From positions 1,054,001 through 1,118,000 of the forward strand of contig MARA01000001.1 in the NCBI GenBank assembly GCA_001792895.1: a DNA stretch of 64,000 nt, written 5' to 3'. Under the pieces are notes generated by a model that was not told the origin of the DNA, did not search any database, and worked only from the letters and a program-made list of their open reading frames with translations. Of this stretch, positions 13,774 through 26,162 are shown piece by piece. The position numbers were made by a program, and so were the translations under genes. How positions within the stretch are numbered: position 1 is the stretch's first letter; every line of letters begins with the position of its first letter. This DNA is from Lentinus brumalis. Taxonomy: Eukaryota > Basidiomycota > Agaricomycetes > Polyporales > Polyporaceae.

Positions 13774-14993
13774 CCGTGACATTTGCAACCCCCACCCCCC
13801 ACCACCCACATGTCCTCGACCGCTAGTCCCCCAGATTCTGCCTTTCTTCCTTGTAGGTGTGGATGTTGGCATGGCCCGCCCTGCAGGTCGTGTCGATACC
13901 GGACTTGATTCACTGCTAGCTCATAGAGACCTCGGACAGATCCATCTCATCCCATCCCCACATGCACATGCACACGCACACGCACACACCAGCCCCGTCC
14001 ATCCTCTCTCGGCTTCCTCCTCGCTCGCATATTGCTCAGCTATCCATCGCATATCTCTCTCTATTCTATCGCTAGATCCATCCACCTCCCCCCTTGTATC
14101 ATTACCGCCGTTTCCAAGTTCGTCTATCGTCATCTCGTCCCACTCCCAGCCCATCCCTGACTCGCGTTCGCTCTCCCGTCTCTTTCGACTTCGCACCACC
14201 GCCAGCCCCCTTCGGGTCTTCTTCACTTCTGCGCTCGCGCCCCCCCCCCGCACGCACATCCTTCTCTATGCCTCGATCCATCTACCTCCACGCATGCATG
14301 CTTCCTGGCCGATTCCCCCATTACTTACTACTTACATACGTACTCTTTCGCGCACCAGTCCAGTCAGTCAGTCAGTCAGTGTCTCTCCATCATCATCGTC
14401 ATCCCCCATCTACTCTCACTAGCCCTAGTACCAACTGTTGATAGGAATAGAATTAACCTGCGCTCTGCAGCGCAGGTGCTCGTATATCCGATGCCTGTTA
14501 TACATGCCATGTACTCTACAATGGACGCGCGGCCGCACATCATCAGGTCATGTCACTGTCACAACATAAGAGACGAGAAAAGAAGCCAGGAGGAGAAAGG
14601 GTTCGACGTTCAGTACCGGGAGGGAAGCATGGTTCGGAATGGTCCAGTGACGTGGTATGTAGCTCGGCGGCGTAGCATCGCGACCGACACGGACAGAGAG
14701 GATGAGAGGGATATCATAGGGTGCAGAGAACTAGCCGTAAGAAGCGTAGTGCGTGCAAGGAATGGGCAGAGAGATTATAATAGCATGGATGGCTCTATGG
14801 ATCAATATCCACATATGCACATATAGACGGGGTATAGTCAGACGGCATGCGAGAGTGGGGGTGGGTGAGCAGCATTGAGCATAGGCGGAAGCGGGGTGGG
14901 TTGGTACAATGTAAGATGGGAGCAGGGGGTAACGAGGGTTGATCGAGTGGTATCGAGGAGGGCGTCAGGAACGTGGGCCGAGACCTGACACTA
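13774..14993. repeat. Convergent intergenic region with simple repeats
   Basis: The kinase and the coiled-coil gene end toward each other here. It holds a CA/CACG-rich run at about 13961-13990, a run of ten C at about 14239, and a CAGT tandem repeat at about 14360-14380. I find no gene. Confidence 0.5.
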
Positions 14994-17900
14994 CTATGTC
15001 GGCCACCCTCGGAGGGTGCGCGCGGCGTCGCCGCCTAGTCTTCCCAGGAAGCTCCAGACAGCAGCAGAGCCGTCCCCAGAGAAGCCCTCACCGGCAGCCT
15101 GCATCGAGTTGAAGCTCGCCCACGCCGCGCGGTCGTAGTACGTCGCGCCGCCAGGCACCGCATACTGTGGCGCCATCGCCTGGCCCATGAGGAACGCGAC
15201 GAGCGCGGACGCCCCAAGGCAGATGAGCAGCTGGCCGCTGCCGAGCGAGCCGCCGTCGGGGTCGCCGTAGACGTACGTGTTGTAGATGTTGTAGAAGCGG
15301 CTGCTCTTCCTGCGCTTCTCCCGGGACGAGCGTGGGGGCTGCGCGGAGCGTGCGGACTCCTCGACGAGCTTGTCGATCGCGGTGCACTCGACGCCGAGCT
15401 CCTCTTTGAGCGCCTTCCAGTCCTCGATGGCCTCCTCGGAGATGCCGCCGACGAGAGGCCCGATGGGCAGCGTAAGGCCCGGGTGCCACGCCTTGATCGT
15501 CTCGTTCGCGACCCGTACCGCGAGGTCCTCGCCTGTGACCTTGTCGTATGCGGGCGGGAGATCGTGCCCGTGCGGCAGGAGGTGGTCGTGCTTGGCCTTC
15601 GGTGTGGGAGGTAACAGAGTCGACGAAGACGACGCGAGCGCATCGTCCTCGTCCTCCGTTGTCTGTCCCGAAGTCGAGGCCTCCGGCTGCACTTCGTCGG
15701 TCTGAATCTCTCGCTCGACGGTGATGACGACGGGAGGGGGTATCGGTTCCGGTTCCGGCTCGGTTTGGGTGAACATCGTTGAGACCGGGGCCTCTTCGGT
15801 CTGTACGCTGAACGAAGCAGTGAGGATCCTCGGTGGAGGGTCGGTCTGGATCCCGCTCGAGGAGGTGAACTCATCGGACTCGTGCTGCGTGCCCGTGTCC
15901 GAGTACTCCTTCAGCTCGTCGATCTTCAACGTCTCCAGTCGCTTTGCGCGACTAGGGACCTTCTGTAAATCGTCACAATAGACGTTGTCAGGCTGGTCAA
16001 ACCATGTAACATGGTTACCTACTCTCTTCGTACGCGTGATGATCGTCTGCACGTAGTCTTCCGATTCCGTGTCCTCTTCTTCGGGGTCCACCTCGTGCTC
16101 GGTGCTGGACTCCTCTTCTTCATCTTCGTCCCCCTCCATGTCCCACTTGGCGTCTTGCATCTTACTCAATAGCTCTGCACCGAGGGACTTACTGACGCTC
16201 CCGTATACGCTGGTCCGACCGGAACCGGTTCCACCCTCCGAGTTGGCACTGTTGCGGAGCTCGTCCATGTCGAAGCGCATGCGGTCGATAGTCTCCTTGA
16301 GCATCATGTTCTCCTGCTTCTGCTCGTCGAGCTGCTCGGCAGCTTGCTGCGCCATGCTGATCTCGCCCTCGAGGATCGCAATGCGCTCCTCATAAGTCGC
16401 TTGCTCACGCATCCACTTCTGAGCCTCGAGCGACTGAAGGTTGGCTGCTTCCTTCATGTCCTTGATCTCCTGGTCGCGGCGGCGCAGCGAATTACGCATG
16501 CGCTCAGCCTCGGCTGCAAGAGATAGTCAGAGCAGTGTCGGTCGAATCAAGCGAGAGAACGCACAGCACTGCTCAAGGTACTGCTTCTGCAGACTCTGGT
16601 ACGATCCGCGCGCTGTGTCAAGGCTCTTCTGCAGCTTCGCAACCTCAGACTCCAAAGCACCAATTTGCGTGGAGTTTTGGCGCTTCAAAGCCGCTGTCAG
16701 TCCGGCATCTATCGATCAATGACAGCGTACGCGACGTACCTCCTTAGACCGGAGCTCCTTCTCTTCACGCTTGGTCGCACTGAGCTCGCTCCGGGCCTCC
16801 TCCAGGCGGATCTGCATCTCCTCCAGCTCCTGCTCGTGATCTGCAAGCCGGTTCTGCAGGGTGCGCTCCGCCTCCACGAGCTTCCTACCAAGATCAGTGT
16901 TCAGCCTCTGCAGTGCGTCCAGTCGCTGCTCCATATCCATGGACACAGTTGACGAGGCAGCGGACCGGTCCATGACGAGACCGAGAAACACTTCGTCGAT
17001 ATCCGAGTCAGAGTCCGAATCCGAGTCCTTGCGAGGCATCTGCAGGGAGTTGAGCTGCTCGTGGAAGGAGGGCTGCTCGTCGTCGAAAGAGACGGCTGAC
17101 TGCGGCGGGGACATGAGCCCAGTCTGTCGGTGGTCGTGTTCACGCTCCGGAGACGAGCCAGGGTAGTTGTCCGCATTGAACGAGTTGAAATGACCTTGGG
17201 GCTGGGACTGTGCGCGCGAGTGGGGGCGGGAGTGCGTCGCGCCAAAGGGGGGCGAACTCATGGACTTTGCGAGCTGGGGGGAGGTGATCGTCGGGCTGAC
17301 GGGGTTGGACGGTGCACGCGACCTGCCAGGCGTGCGGGCAAATGCGCTAGGGGCTGATGTTCCAGACTGAGGATGAAAGAGTTAGGTTGATGTATGGCTG
17401 AGCGCGCCGGGACAATCCGCAGGTCGCGAGACATGGAACGCACCTCAGAATCGCTCGACGCGCGACTGTGGCCGGCATCGCTCTTCCTCCTCCTTGGTGG
17501 TGGCCTGCGGGACCACGTTGAGGGAGGGGCATTGTTCTTGAGCGGTGTGGTGCGCTGCCTCCGACCGCTGTCGAAGACCGAGTCTTGCGGGGTCTGGGGG
17601 CCGCGCGAGGAGGACCGGTAGTAGGTAGCGGTAGAGTCCCTGCTGGATGAGCGGGAGTTGATGCCGTCTTCGTCTCGGTCCTCGGACCGTCCTCGCTCGT
17701 CCTGATCAGCGTCGGGCGAAGCGTCGGGCGGTGGTGAGTCGTCTGGACTGTGCCGCGGCTCCATGGTGGTCTGCATGGCGATGAACTGGAGGAGGACCTG
17801 AGGGGTGACCTGGAGGCCGGGGGTGCTAGCGAGCAAGCTGGTGAGTTGCTCCTCCTCGTCCCGCGTCATCAACTCGGCGGCATTGTGGTTGCGCGAGAAG

Positions 17901-18094
17901 GTGCGAAGAACGTCTACGAGTGCGTCTCCGGGAATAACTGGCTCGTCGGAATCGTTGTAGGAGCACTGAGGGTGGTCCTGGAATATGTCGTAGAGATCTT
18001 GTTCGAGGTCGGCGATCGACTGGCGGTTCCGTCCATAAGTTTCCGGCTGCACGAGCGCGTCAGTCGCGTCGTGCGCGTCGAGATTGCTGAACAT
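14994..18094 (-). CDS. Large coiled-coil protein with a C-terminal membrane anchor
   Basis: I do not recognise a named family. The likely start is MFSNLDAHDATDALVQPETY at 18094. An N-terminal folded part resembles an EF-hand-like helical region (DLYDIFQDHPQCSYND, DALVDVLRTFSRN). A Ser/Arg/Pro-rich disordered region follows, with a run of DSDSDSDSD near 17010. About 300 residues of heptad-rich coiled coil come next (RLNTDLGRKLVEAERTLQNR, MRNSLRRRDQEIKDMKEAAN). An acidic linker leads to one hydrophobic segment (LLICLGASALVAFLMG, about 15185-15235). About 60 residues follow it and end RTLRGWPT. Several short introns interrupt it. This layout fits a tail-anchored protein of the nuclear envelope, ER or cell cortex; that is inference. 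Confidence 0.75.
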
Positions 18095-20454
18095 ACCGTC
18101 GCCATGTCTGCAGCATAGAAGTACACGAGGATTCGATGTGAGTGAGGGTAAATCTAGGGTAAATCGACGGGTGGTTGTAGGCAGGGGCCTCGGGCGTTTG
18201 TGGCGACCATCACTTGTGAGATCGTCTTACGTAATCAGCTGCCCCTTTTGTCTCCTCAGGCTCAAGTAGCGCTTGCCTAAGGCGCTCGCCCCTGCTTGCC
18301 CCAAACTTTGTGGATATTTGCACGCAAGGTCCAATCCAAAGCCAGACCTCCAGAACAATTGATGCCTTGATTATGTAGCTGGTCCAGTGCCTCGCAATCG
18401 TTCTTGCGAGACACCGAGGGAAGGTCGGTGAGTCCAGGAGTACGTGTTCCTGGCCACTAAAGTGGACCAGGTTTGGATTCGACAAAGCTCGCATCAAAAT
18501 GGGGTGGGAAATCCCACGTGGCAGCACCTTCTGTGTTTCAGGTCACTCGAAGAGACGATTGTTTCTCGCGGTCACTCGTGGTCAGCTCAGGGCGCAGCGT
18601 CCTGAGCGGTACATGAACAGATTCGCCGTAGTCCCGGGAGTCTTGGAACACAACCGCACAGAGCGCAGGCACACAACGGTAGACGACAGCAAGCGAAGGA
18701 ATAGGGAACTAGAGAATGTTGCTTTCTTGCCAATGGTGTGCAGAGGCGAACAACGATATACTTACCTCAATTGGCTTGCAATGTACGTTGCAAGTCGCAG
18801 GGATGGCGGCGGACGAGGGCGGGGTGCAGGCCCGCTCGAGTGCGACGCATGACGATGCACTCAAGATTGGAACTGCAGGCTCCGCGTCTGAGTACTGAGT
18901 CTCAGCTTGAGATACCCTGCGACGATGGAGGTGGATCTCGGAGGGCGGGCGTAGCCCGCCCGATCGACTCGTGTCTTTGTTGTATGTTCAGGTCACGCCA
19001 ACGCGCCAACTAGCTGAAGGACGTTACTTTCGTGTGGTGACATCCTTAGCTGTTTTTCCGGCTTCCGTAGTCACAGAACATGCAGTGGGGATGCCCTCGC
19101 ATGTCTTCTGGATAGACCGGACAAACCCTGTGGCCAGGTGTGCCCGGAGGGGCGATGCTTATACATAACTCAGCGAATAAACTGACGAACTTGCGCCCGA
19201 TAGACAAACCACTCCGCAACGCCCGGAAGAGCTCTCGGAATTTCAAGTTGCAATTCATACATGCGTTCCGCACGTACCCTGAGTCTCTCTGCTCTCTGAG
19301 TGTACTGCGGCATTCCTTGTGTGTCAATGGACACACAGAATCAAGACCATGTGTGTCAAGGGACACACAGGAATCAAGACCATGTGGGCGATTCTCCTGT
19401 CTTCCCTCTGAGGCAGCCCATGATCTGACAAGTATGTGCGTCGAGGCCAAGGTCGATCTCTGAGTCCTATGCCAAGGTCAGTATTTGCCAAGTGTTTGCT
19501 CGAGTGTTGTTGGGACAAGGCCAAACAACCCCTATCCTCAGAGCACAGACACCAGTCGGTGACAATGATAGACATACTACACAGTGATTCATCGACGGCC
19601 TCGACGTCCAAGTTCTGGTGCGTTTCATCTTCGCGTGTTATATAGCTGAGCGGGTGGTTATACCCCTTCAAACCTGGATGATGAACCCCGCTTCTCTTGA
19701 GGTAAGTACGTCCTGCGCTGCCCTGTCTTCCAATATTGACAGGGTGCGCGCCTTATGGACAACATAGTATTTCCAACATCCAGCATTTGGTATTGCTGCG
19801 AGCGCAGCGCGTCTCCGACTGGAGGCAAACGATGCTACATGCAATGTCGGTCAGCATGGTCACATCCACCACTTGTCCGACGGCGGGCGGCGCTGTAGTT
19901 ACGCGAATTTCGAAACAATACCGACGCGTCAAAACGCCTCTAGATCGGCCGCAAATCGGCCGTGATTGTCATCAGCCTCCATCTGTTCCTGCACAGTACA
20001 AATATACTGCTCATCTCGTGAAGCTGGTGCCTTCGTGCGACTGCATGGCCAAGAGCCTGACGCAAGGTCGACGTCAGCTTCAACGCTTTCCTGTGATAAC
20101 ATCTCAAGTTACCGGAAGCAGTATCTGTATCATTCACTTTTCGTTGACATGATCTCGCTGTCCGCAATGACAGTTAGGCAGGCGTCTCGCGCAGAGCGGG
20201 ATCAAGCCGGGATTGATCTTGAACTCACACTGCATTAGGCCGCGCTTCATCCTATAAACGGCTCGTTTGGTATCACCACGCCTGCTGCGACACAGCCCTT
20301 GACCACATCGCCGCCCTCGCACGCGACGGCGAAGGCTTCGTTTGCCAATGGACAGCTTACGGAGCGGTGTCGGACTCCTCGGTCGCCACACTGGACGGGA
20401 ACGTTGCACAGGTCCGGAGCGTTGATGACCAGTGTACGTCCGTGCGACGCGAGC
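18095..20454. other. 2.4-kb intergenic region, no gene recognised
   Basis: It lies between two divergent genes (coiled-coil gene minus, sedolisin plus). I could not assemble a spliced gene. It contains one short tandem repeat (19319-19383) and a GC-rich palindrome near 18938-18962 (GGGCGGGC...GCCCGCCC). Confidence 0.4.
19319..19383. repeat. Tandem repeat of two 32/33-bp units, each with an inner palindrome
   Basis: The unit reads GTGTGTCAANGGACACACAG followed by AATCAAGACCAT. Each copy has the inverted arms GTGTGTC / GGACACAC, so the pair could form hairpins or be a protein-binding site. Confidence 0.6.
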
Positions 20455-20461
20455 TATATAT
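20455..20461 (+). promoter_or_regulatory. TATA box candidate of the sedolisin gene
   Basis: TATATAT lies 94 bp before the chosen ATG at 20549, a usual distance for a fungal gene with a short leader. Confidence 0.5.
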
Positions 20462-20548
20462 CCCTGATGGAGGACGGCAGCTTGCCCCTTGCCCCGTCCC
20501 CTTCCCCGCCCTCATTCTTGTTCTTCTCTCTGGCTGGCTTCTGCAGCC

Positions 20549-22750
20549 ATGTTGTTCTCGACTTTTCTGTCCCTCGCCAGCGTTGTTGTTGTCGCCGTTG
20601 CCACGCCTGCCCCGCTCTCTCCCCACGTCCGCCACGAGTCGCGTCGCGCAGTCCCACATGGCTGGAGTCTCGACCGACGCGCCGACCCCGACACTTTCGT
20701 TCCTCTGAAGTTCCGGCTTAGGCAGTCTAACCTGGAGAACCTGGACGCGTACCTTCTCGACATCGCCGACCCCCAGTCACCCAACTATGGCAAGCATTGG
20801 ACGCCCGAGAAGGTCGCTCAGACCTTCCGCCCCTCCCCGGACTCCGTCGACACCGTCCACTCGTGGCTCGTGAACGGTGGCGGAGTCGACCTGCAGAAGA
20901 TCCGCATCGGCTCTGACGGTTCCATCCGCGTAGACGTCACCGTTTCCGAAGCGGAGAGCATCCTTGGGGCGGAATACTACGTCTACCGCAATGCCGACGA
21001 TGGCAAGGAGCGTATCGGCTGCCACGACGGCTACACTCTCCCCGAGCATGTCTCCAAGCACGTCGACCTCGTTTGGCCAACTTCGCACTTCGGCAACCAC
21101 AAGCACATCCGGCGCGCGGGTGATGGCAGCAAGGGTGTTTGGCACAGGCCAGGAGGTGCTCCCAAGGCCATTGCAGATGTACGTCCCTACTACACAATAC
21201 CTTCGCCACCGGGCCAAGCTAACGTGCGTTCATTATCCAGGACGATGCCATGTCTACTGGTCCAACCAACTGTGACAAGGGCGTGACGCTCGACTGTCTG
21301 CGTGCTCTGTACAATTTCAACTACACGCTCGTGGCGGCGGACAAGAACACCATGGCAGTTGGTGCGTAGTGTCTCGCCAACTCCTGTTTACGTACATCTT
21401 CTTAATGGCTGCCATTACCGCTTTTCAGTTGAGTTCGGCTCGAACGTCCTGCTCCAGAGCGACTTGGACGGGTTCTTCAAGCATTTCGACCCGCAACAAG
21501 TGGGTCACAAGCCGACCCTCATCAGTATCGCGGGCGGGCACTTGAACGCGTCCGAGACTGATCCCGAGAACCTCGGCGAGTCGACCATGGACTTCCAGCT
21601 CGTCATGGGTCTCCTAGGCCGCACGCAGGATGTTCTGCTCTACCAGGTCGGCAAGGACAATAACGACCAGGATCCCGGTATGTTATCCCACTTCATTTCG
21701 TCAGCGAAGGGGCTCAAGCTGATACCTTGCGCTCACAGTGGACGAGCTGCTTGCTGCCCTCGACGGCTCTTACTGCAGTGACCCCGCCATCAAGCAGCTT
21801 GGTATGCCGGGTTCGTAAGGCATACGTTAGCAATCGTACTCACCCATACGCTAGGCCTCACGGACTGCGGAAACAAGCCTCGTGCGAACGTCGTCTCCAT
21901 CTCGTACTCGACCAGCCCTGACATCAACGATCCGACGGACCCCGCCACCACTCAGCTCGTTCAGAGACAGTGTGCGGAGATTGGCAAGGTGCGCACCGTC
22001 GATGCCAGCTGCTCCGCCTCGTAGTCAAGCAGAGCTGACGCCGACTTTCACTTGCAGCTCAGCCTCCAGGGCATGACATTTGTCGCGTCCTCTGGCGATA
22101 CTGGTGTCTCCTTCGGGCCCACGCAGGCCTGCCTCGCCAAGAACGGCACCGCCGTCGAGGGCAACGCCCCCGGGACATTTGTCCCCCAGTTCCCCGCGTC
22201 CTGTCCGTACGTCACCGCGGTCGGCGCAACCGAGGTTACCTCAGGCAACTCCGTCAGCGACCCCGAGGTCGCGACAACCGCGTTCCCCTCCGGGGGCGGG
22301 TTCTCCAACTTCTTCCCGCAGCCCGCGTTCCAGGCGCGCCGCGTGAACCGCTACCTGAAGAACTTCCTTCCGGCTGGCTATGACTCGAGCATCTTCAATG
22401 CCTCCGGGCGTGCGTACCCAGATGTCTCCGCAAACGGCTTCCCGACCGTCGTCGCGATCGACGGCGAGTTCACGACGAGCGGCGGCACGTCCGCATCTGC
22501 CCCGATCTTCGCGTCGCTCGTCGCTGCGATCAACGATGCGCGCATCGCCGCGGGCAAGAGCCCCGTTGGGTGGATCAACCCCGCGCTGTACTCTCACCTC
22601 TTCGCCACCGCGTTCAACGACGTCAAGAACGGGACGAACCCCGGGTGCGGCACGCAGGGCTTCCCCGCTGCACGCGGGTGGGACCCCGTCACAGGTCTGG
22701 GCACGCCGAACTTCAAGTCGCTGCTTGCGCGGTTCATGTCGCTCCCGTGA
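20549..22750 (+). CDS. Secreted sedolisin protease (S53, tripeptidyl-peptidase type)
   Basis: An acid serine-carboxyl peptidase, expected to be secreted and to digest protein outside the cell. The start at 20549 gives a clean signal peptide (MLFSTFLSLASVVVVAVATP); the in-frame codons before it do not. A pro-domain follows with SPNYGKHWTPEKVAQTF and SEAESILGAEYYVY. The catalytic Glu/Asp pair lies in GESTMDFQLV, the oxyanion Asp in SSGDTGVSFG and the nucleophile Ser in TSGGTSASAPIFASL. The calcium site is near the end (FNDVKNGTNPGC and GWDPVTGLGTP). About six exons with 50-70-nt introns. All key residues are present, so it should be active. Confidence 0.93.
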
Positions 22751-23711
22751 GGCGACCATGACATTCACTCTGCGAGGGCTGGGGGGCCTCGTGGATGCAT
22801 GGAGACTACAAGACTGACACAGCGCTGGACTACTTTCACTACCACTGCTTGCACACCACACGCTTACACGGTCGCTTCAGGCCACCCGCTGATCCACAGG
22901 TGCTATTGCTGTATTTTCTTGCTTGTTGTGGCGCTTTCAAGTTTAGGTTATTTATCTTGCATAGGATGGGCATACGCTCTTTCAGGAACTATCTAGTGAT
23001 ACCGTACCGGTACCAGGATCTGTAGCATACATCTCCTTCAGAGTTAATACACTAAGCACGTTCCATTCGCAACGATCGGGTCGCGGCTGCGACCTTGGTC
23101 GTATTCTGGAGACCGAGGATATGTACGAGTACAGCCGCCAGCTAACAAGCATCTCAACTCCGAACACGGTGCTTCAAGCTTCCAAACTCCAAGAAAGCAA
23201 ACCCCGGTCAGGCTAGTCAGGCCTTCATGATCGAGCTTCACCCGTCTCCCCGTCTACCTTCATCATGACTTCGGGTGGCGACCGAAATCAGCATGTAGAA
23301 CACCCCAGCTGTATGATTTCCATCCTTGCCTGACCTCGCAAATCACGCCATAGTTTTTTAGTGCCTCTCGACAAGTCCCCGCGCGATGTATCCTCGCTCG
23401 GCCATGATCTTGGCAAACTGCGCATTTTTTGAGCATGCAACGGTGACACACATGACGAGCCGACGAAGCGATCGCTCAAACGAGTTGCAATCGAGCTGGG
23501 CAAACCTCAGAGCGTTGAGAGCAAGACAGCTCAAGCTGCCGCATTTGCGATCTCGCCAGCGGTAGGTGTTTTCAGGTTTTTGGCATGCGTACTAGATGGG
23601 ACATGGGATAGTACAACGCAATAGAAGGGCAATGGGGGCGTGCGGGATGCTATGCGATACGATAAACACCAAAGCGACAACAGAAGCGGACCATACCAAC
23701 GCTCAACGCGC
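22751..23711. repeat. Sedolisin 3' flank, part of a duplicated segment
   Basis: No gene. Its first ~480 bases match 25155-25575 in scattered blocks, for example GCGCTGGACT and TACACGCTTAC near 22822 and 25250-25280, and a shared ACTATCTAGTG/ACTAGCTAGTG-like stretch. The match continues from the sedolisin coding region, so the duplication included the 3' flank. Confidence 0.5.
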
Positions 23712-24320
23712 TTAGTCGAAGAGACCGAAGCCCTACACACACCCCGGCCAATGTGAGCAAAACTTCGTCGCGGATGCGAAGACAACACGAAACGCACCAT
23801 GTCGTCGTCGGACTCCTCCTTCTCCTCCTCCTTCTTCTCCTCCTCCTTCGGTGCCTCGGCCGCAGCCGCACCGCCAGCAGCCGCCGCGCCAGGTGCTGCA
23901 GCGGGGCCCGCACCACCCGCACCAACGTTCGAGAGGAGCTCCTTCACGTTCTTGCCCTCAAGAGCCTTCGCGAGGAGGGATGCCCAGATGGGCTCGATCT
24001 CAACCGACGCCGCGTTCGTCAGAGCAGTGATTTTGTCGGCCTGCAGAAGAAACCACGCGTCAGAAGTCGTTCCGACGCAGAGAGACACGCGGGCAAGAAC
24101 TCACGGTGATCTCAATGCCATCATCGGCAAGGATGAGAGCGGCGTAGGTCGCGGCAAGTTCTGCGGAGGCCTGGGGGACGGACGGGTGTCAGCGCGTTCA
24201 TTCGGCCTGCTGGGCTACATCCAGTCCTGAGCCGGCCCATCCAGCGTCGTCCTGGCCTCGTTCGAGCAGCAAACCCACACCAGCAGCGACGACGGGCAGC
24301 ACAGACGAGATACTGACCAT
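23712..24320 (-). CDS. RPP1: 60S acidic ribosomal protein P1
   Basis: A stalk protein of the large subunit that recruits translation factors. The first exon is just the ATG (24318-24320), followed at once by a gtcagt donor and a ~145-nt intron. The next exon reads [20 protein letters not shown], then [20 protein letters not shown] and [20 protein letters not shown]. An Ala/Gly hinge and a Glu/Lys-rich run follow. A final 21-nt exon supplies the conserved tail, so the protein ends EESDDDMGFGLFD. The tail is the universal P-protein signature. A single-codon first exon is easily missed; the acceptor cccccag before GCC supports it. Confidence 0.93.
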
Positions 24321-24807
24321 TTGGATAGCTTTGAGGGGCCGGAGAGGGCGGGCTTGAGGGGATGAGGGTGGACTGTGCTGGACGAGTGCCCAATATCAAG
24401 CTTTGCGGAGCGGATGGGCGGCTGCGAAACCCACGTGGCTGCGCCCTTCCATATCGGGGTTGCTCTACCGGACACGGGTGAGCGCTTGCACCATGGACTC
24501 GTCCTTGACCGCTGCCGTCGTGTTTGACTCTGCACATATCCCGCGCAAGTCACCAATTGTTCGACGGAGTCAGCTAGTATACATAGCGCTGCAGAATGAC
24601 TCGAGTTGCCACACAAGCGGTACACCCGTTGACTCGGTATCAGTCAAGGATGCCACACACACCCAAGCCGCTGTCTGAGCGAGGTCGATCTTCGGAACAG
24701 GGCCGTCTATGTAAACCAGGGAGGTACGTACCTACATACTGCCTCCAGCGTAGCATGTGCACTCGATGGTTCTTTCTGGGCGAGTGTTGGAGGTGTCTGG
24801 GTTGAAC

Positions 24808-25155
24808 ATCCCAGGCAACTTCGTCAGCGACTCCAAGACCGCAACGATTGCTTTCCCCTGGGGGATGGGTTCCGCAATTTCTCCCTAAACCCGTGTTCCA
24901 GGCGCCCCGCGTGAACCGCTATCTGCGAAACTCTCCCCTGTCTTTGTACGACTTGAGCATCTTCAACGCAGCGTATCTTCGCCGCCGTCGCGTTCGTCTT
25001 CGTGGGGGAAGAGCTTCGGCGAGTGGATTAGGCCCGCGCGTTGTATGTACCCACCCATCTTTGCGACCGCGTTCAACAGTGACGGACCCCGGGTACGGGA
25101 TCGACGGCTTCCCCAGTGCGCCCGTCATTATCGATGTGCTCTTCTGTGAGGTGGT
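24808..25155 (+). pseudogene. Decayed fragment of a second sedolisin gene
   Basis: This stretch aligns with the 3' part of the intact sedolisin gene (about 22235-22750). Examples are GGCAACTTCGTCAGCGACTC versus GGCAACTCCGTCAGCGACCC, CGCGTGAACCGCTA followed by TCTG versus CCTG, and TTTGCGACCGCGTTCAACAG. It has several indels and stops. It lacks the block that would encode the SGGTSASAP serine motif, so it cannot make an active enzyme. The P1 gene lies between the intact copy and this relic. Confidence 0.8.
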
Positions 25156-25575
25156 CATGACATGTACGGTTCACCATGGGTGATGCGGGCGACCTTGCGA
25201 ATCCTGGGCACGCATGCAGACTGTGAGACTTCCACACAGCGCTGGACTTCTGCTCCTACTGCGACTTGCACTCTACACGCTTACGGGTTGACCACTGACC
25301 ACTGACCATCAGGTGTACTGAACCTCAAATGGGCCATATGCTCTTGCAGAGACTACCTACTAGCTAGTGCTATCAGCAGCACTGGAGCACAGTTCGTTCC
25401 TTCAGAGCCGACACAGCGCATGCTTCGACCGCAACGACTCGGACAGCGCTGTAGTGGTCATTCCCAGGTACGGCCGACAACCAGCCAGCATGCATAAGCT
25501 TCAAACTCTCCATGAAAGCGACGTTCGCCATATGCATAAGCTTCAAAGTTCAAACTCTCCAGGAAAGCCCCGCCC
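25156..25575 (+). repeat. Duplicated 3' flank attached to the sedolisin relic
   Basis: Blocks match the region after the intact gene (22751-23230), including GACACAGCGCTGGACT-like, CACTCTACACGCTTAC-like and CTTCAAACTCTCC-like pieces. Divergence is clearly higher than for the tandem paralogs at 37.9/39.6 kb, so the event is older. Confidence 0.55.
25490..25568. repeat. Two-copy tandem repeat, 42-bp period
   Basis: ATGCATAAGCTTCAAA starts at 25490 and again at 25532, each followed by AACTCTCCA-GAAAGC. The second copy has a 7-bp insertion (GTTCAAA). Confidence 0.65.
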
Positions 25576-26162
25576 CGGTCATGCACTTAAACATTCAACA
25601 GACTACGACCCACTTGAAGCCGCGCGCACTCAGGAATCCAGGAACAGGAACACACAGAGACACACAGCCCGCCGCGTGCCCCTTGCCGGCTTAAGCGACG
25701 TGCAACGTGCAACATGCACTACTCAACGCCCGCGAGCCTAAATGACATCGATAAGTGTACGGTGTACCGAGGTCCGCAATCAGCGTGCGCCGTACGTACA
25801 AACCCCAGGACCCACAGCGACCTCCGGCGTACCGCAGCTCGCTCGTACTGAGCCTGATCCGCATGTACATCGCGCCCGCGAAGGGTCGCAACGCCGCCCG
25901 TCCACGGTGAAAGCTTGTGTACATACGTCCGGTCGGTCGGTGCAGCGCGAAGCAGAAGTCTAGGACGGCACTGCCCTGCCGCCCTAGGCCTTGCGAGCCT
26001 GTGCATGGTCGAGGGAGAAGCCTCGCCGACGCTGGGGCCCTGGGGGGTCACCAGGTCAACAGTACTGTACTCTCCACAAGCAGCAAACCTCCGGCGTGAT
26101 CGATACTTGCCCGACAGCGTGGGCATATCTGCATGCGCGCGCCCAAGCGAAGGCTTCCCCGA

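Noticed and set aside
19046..19450. Minus-strand open frame of 134 codons
   Set aside because: It runs through the tandem repeat, lacks any motif, and its sequence reads as chance coding.
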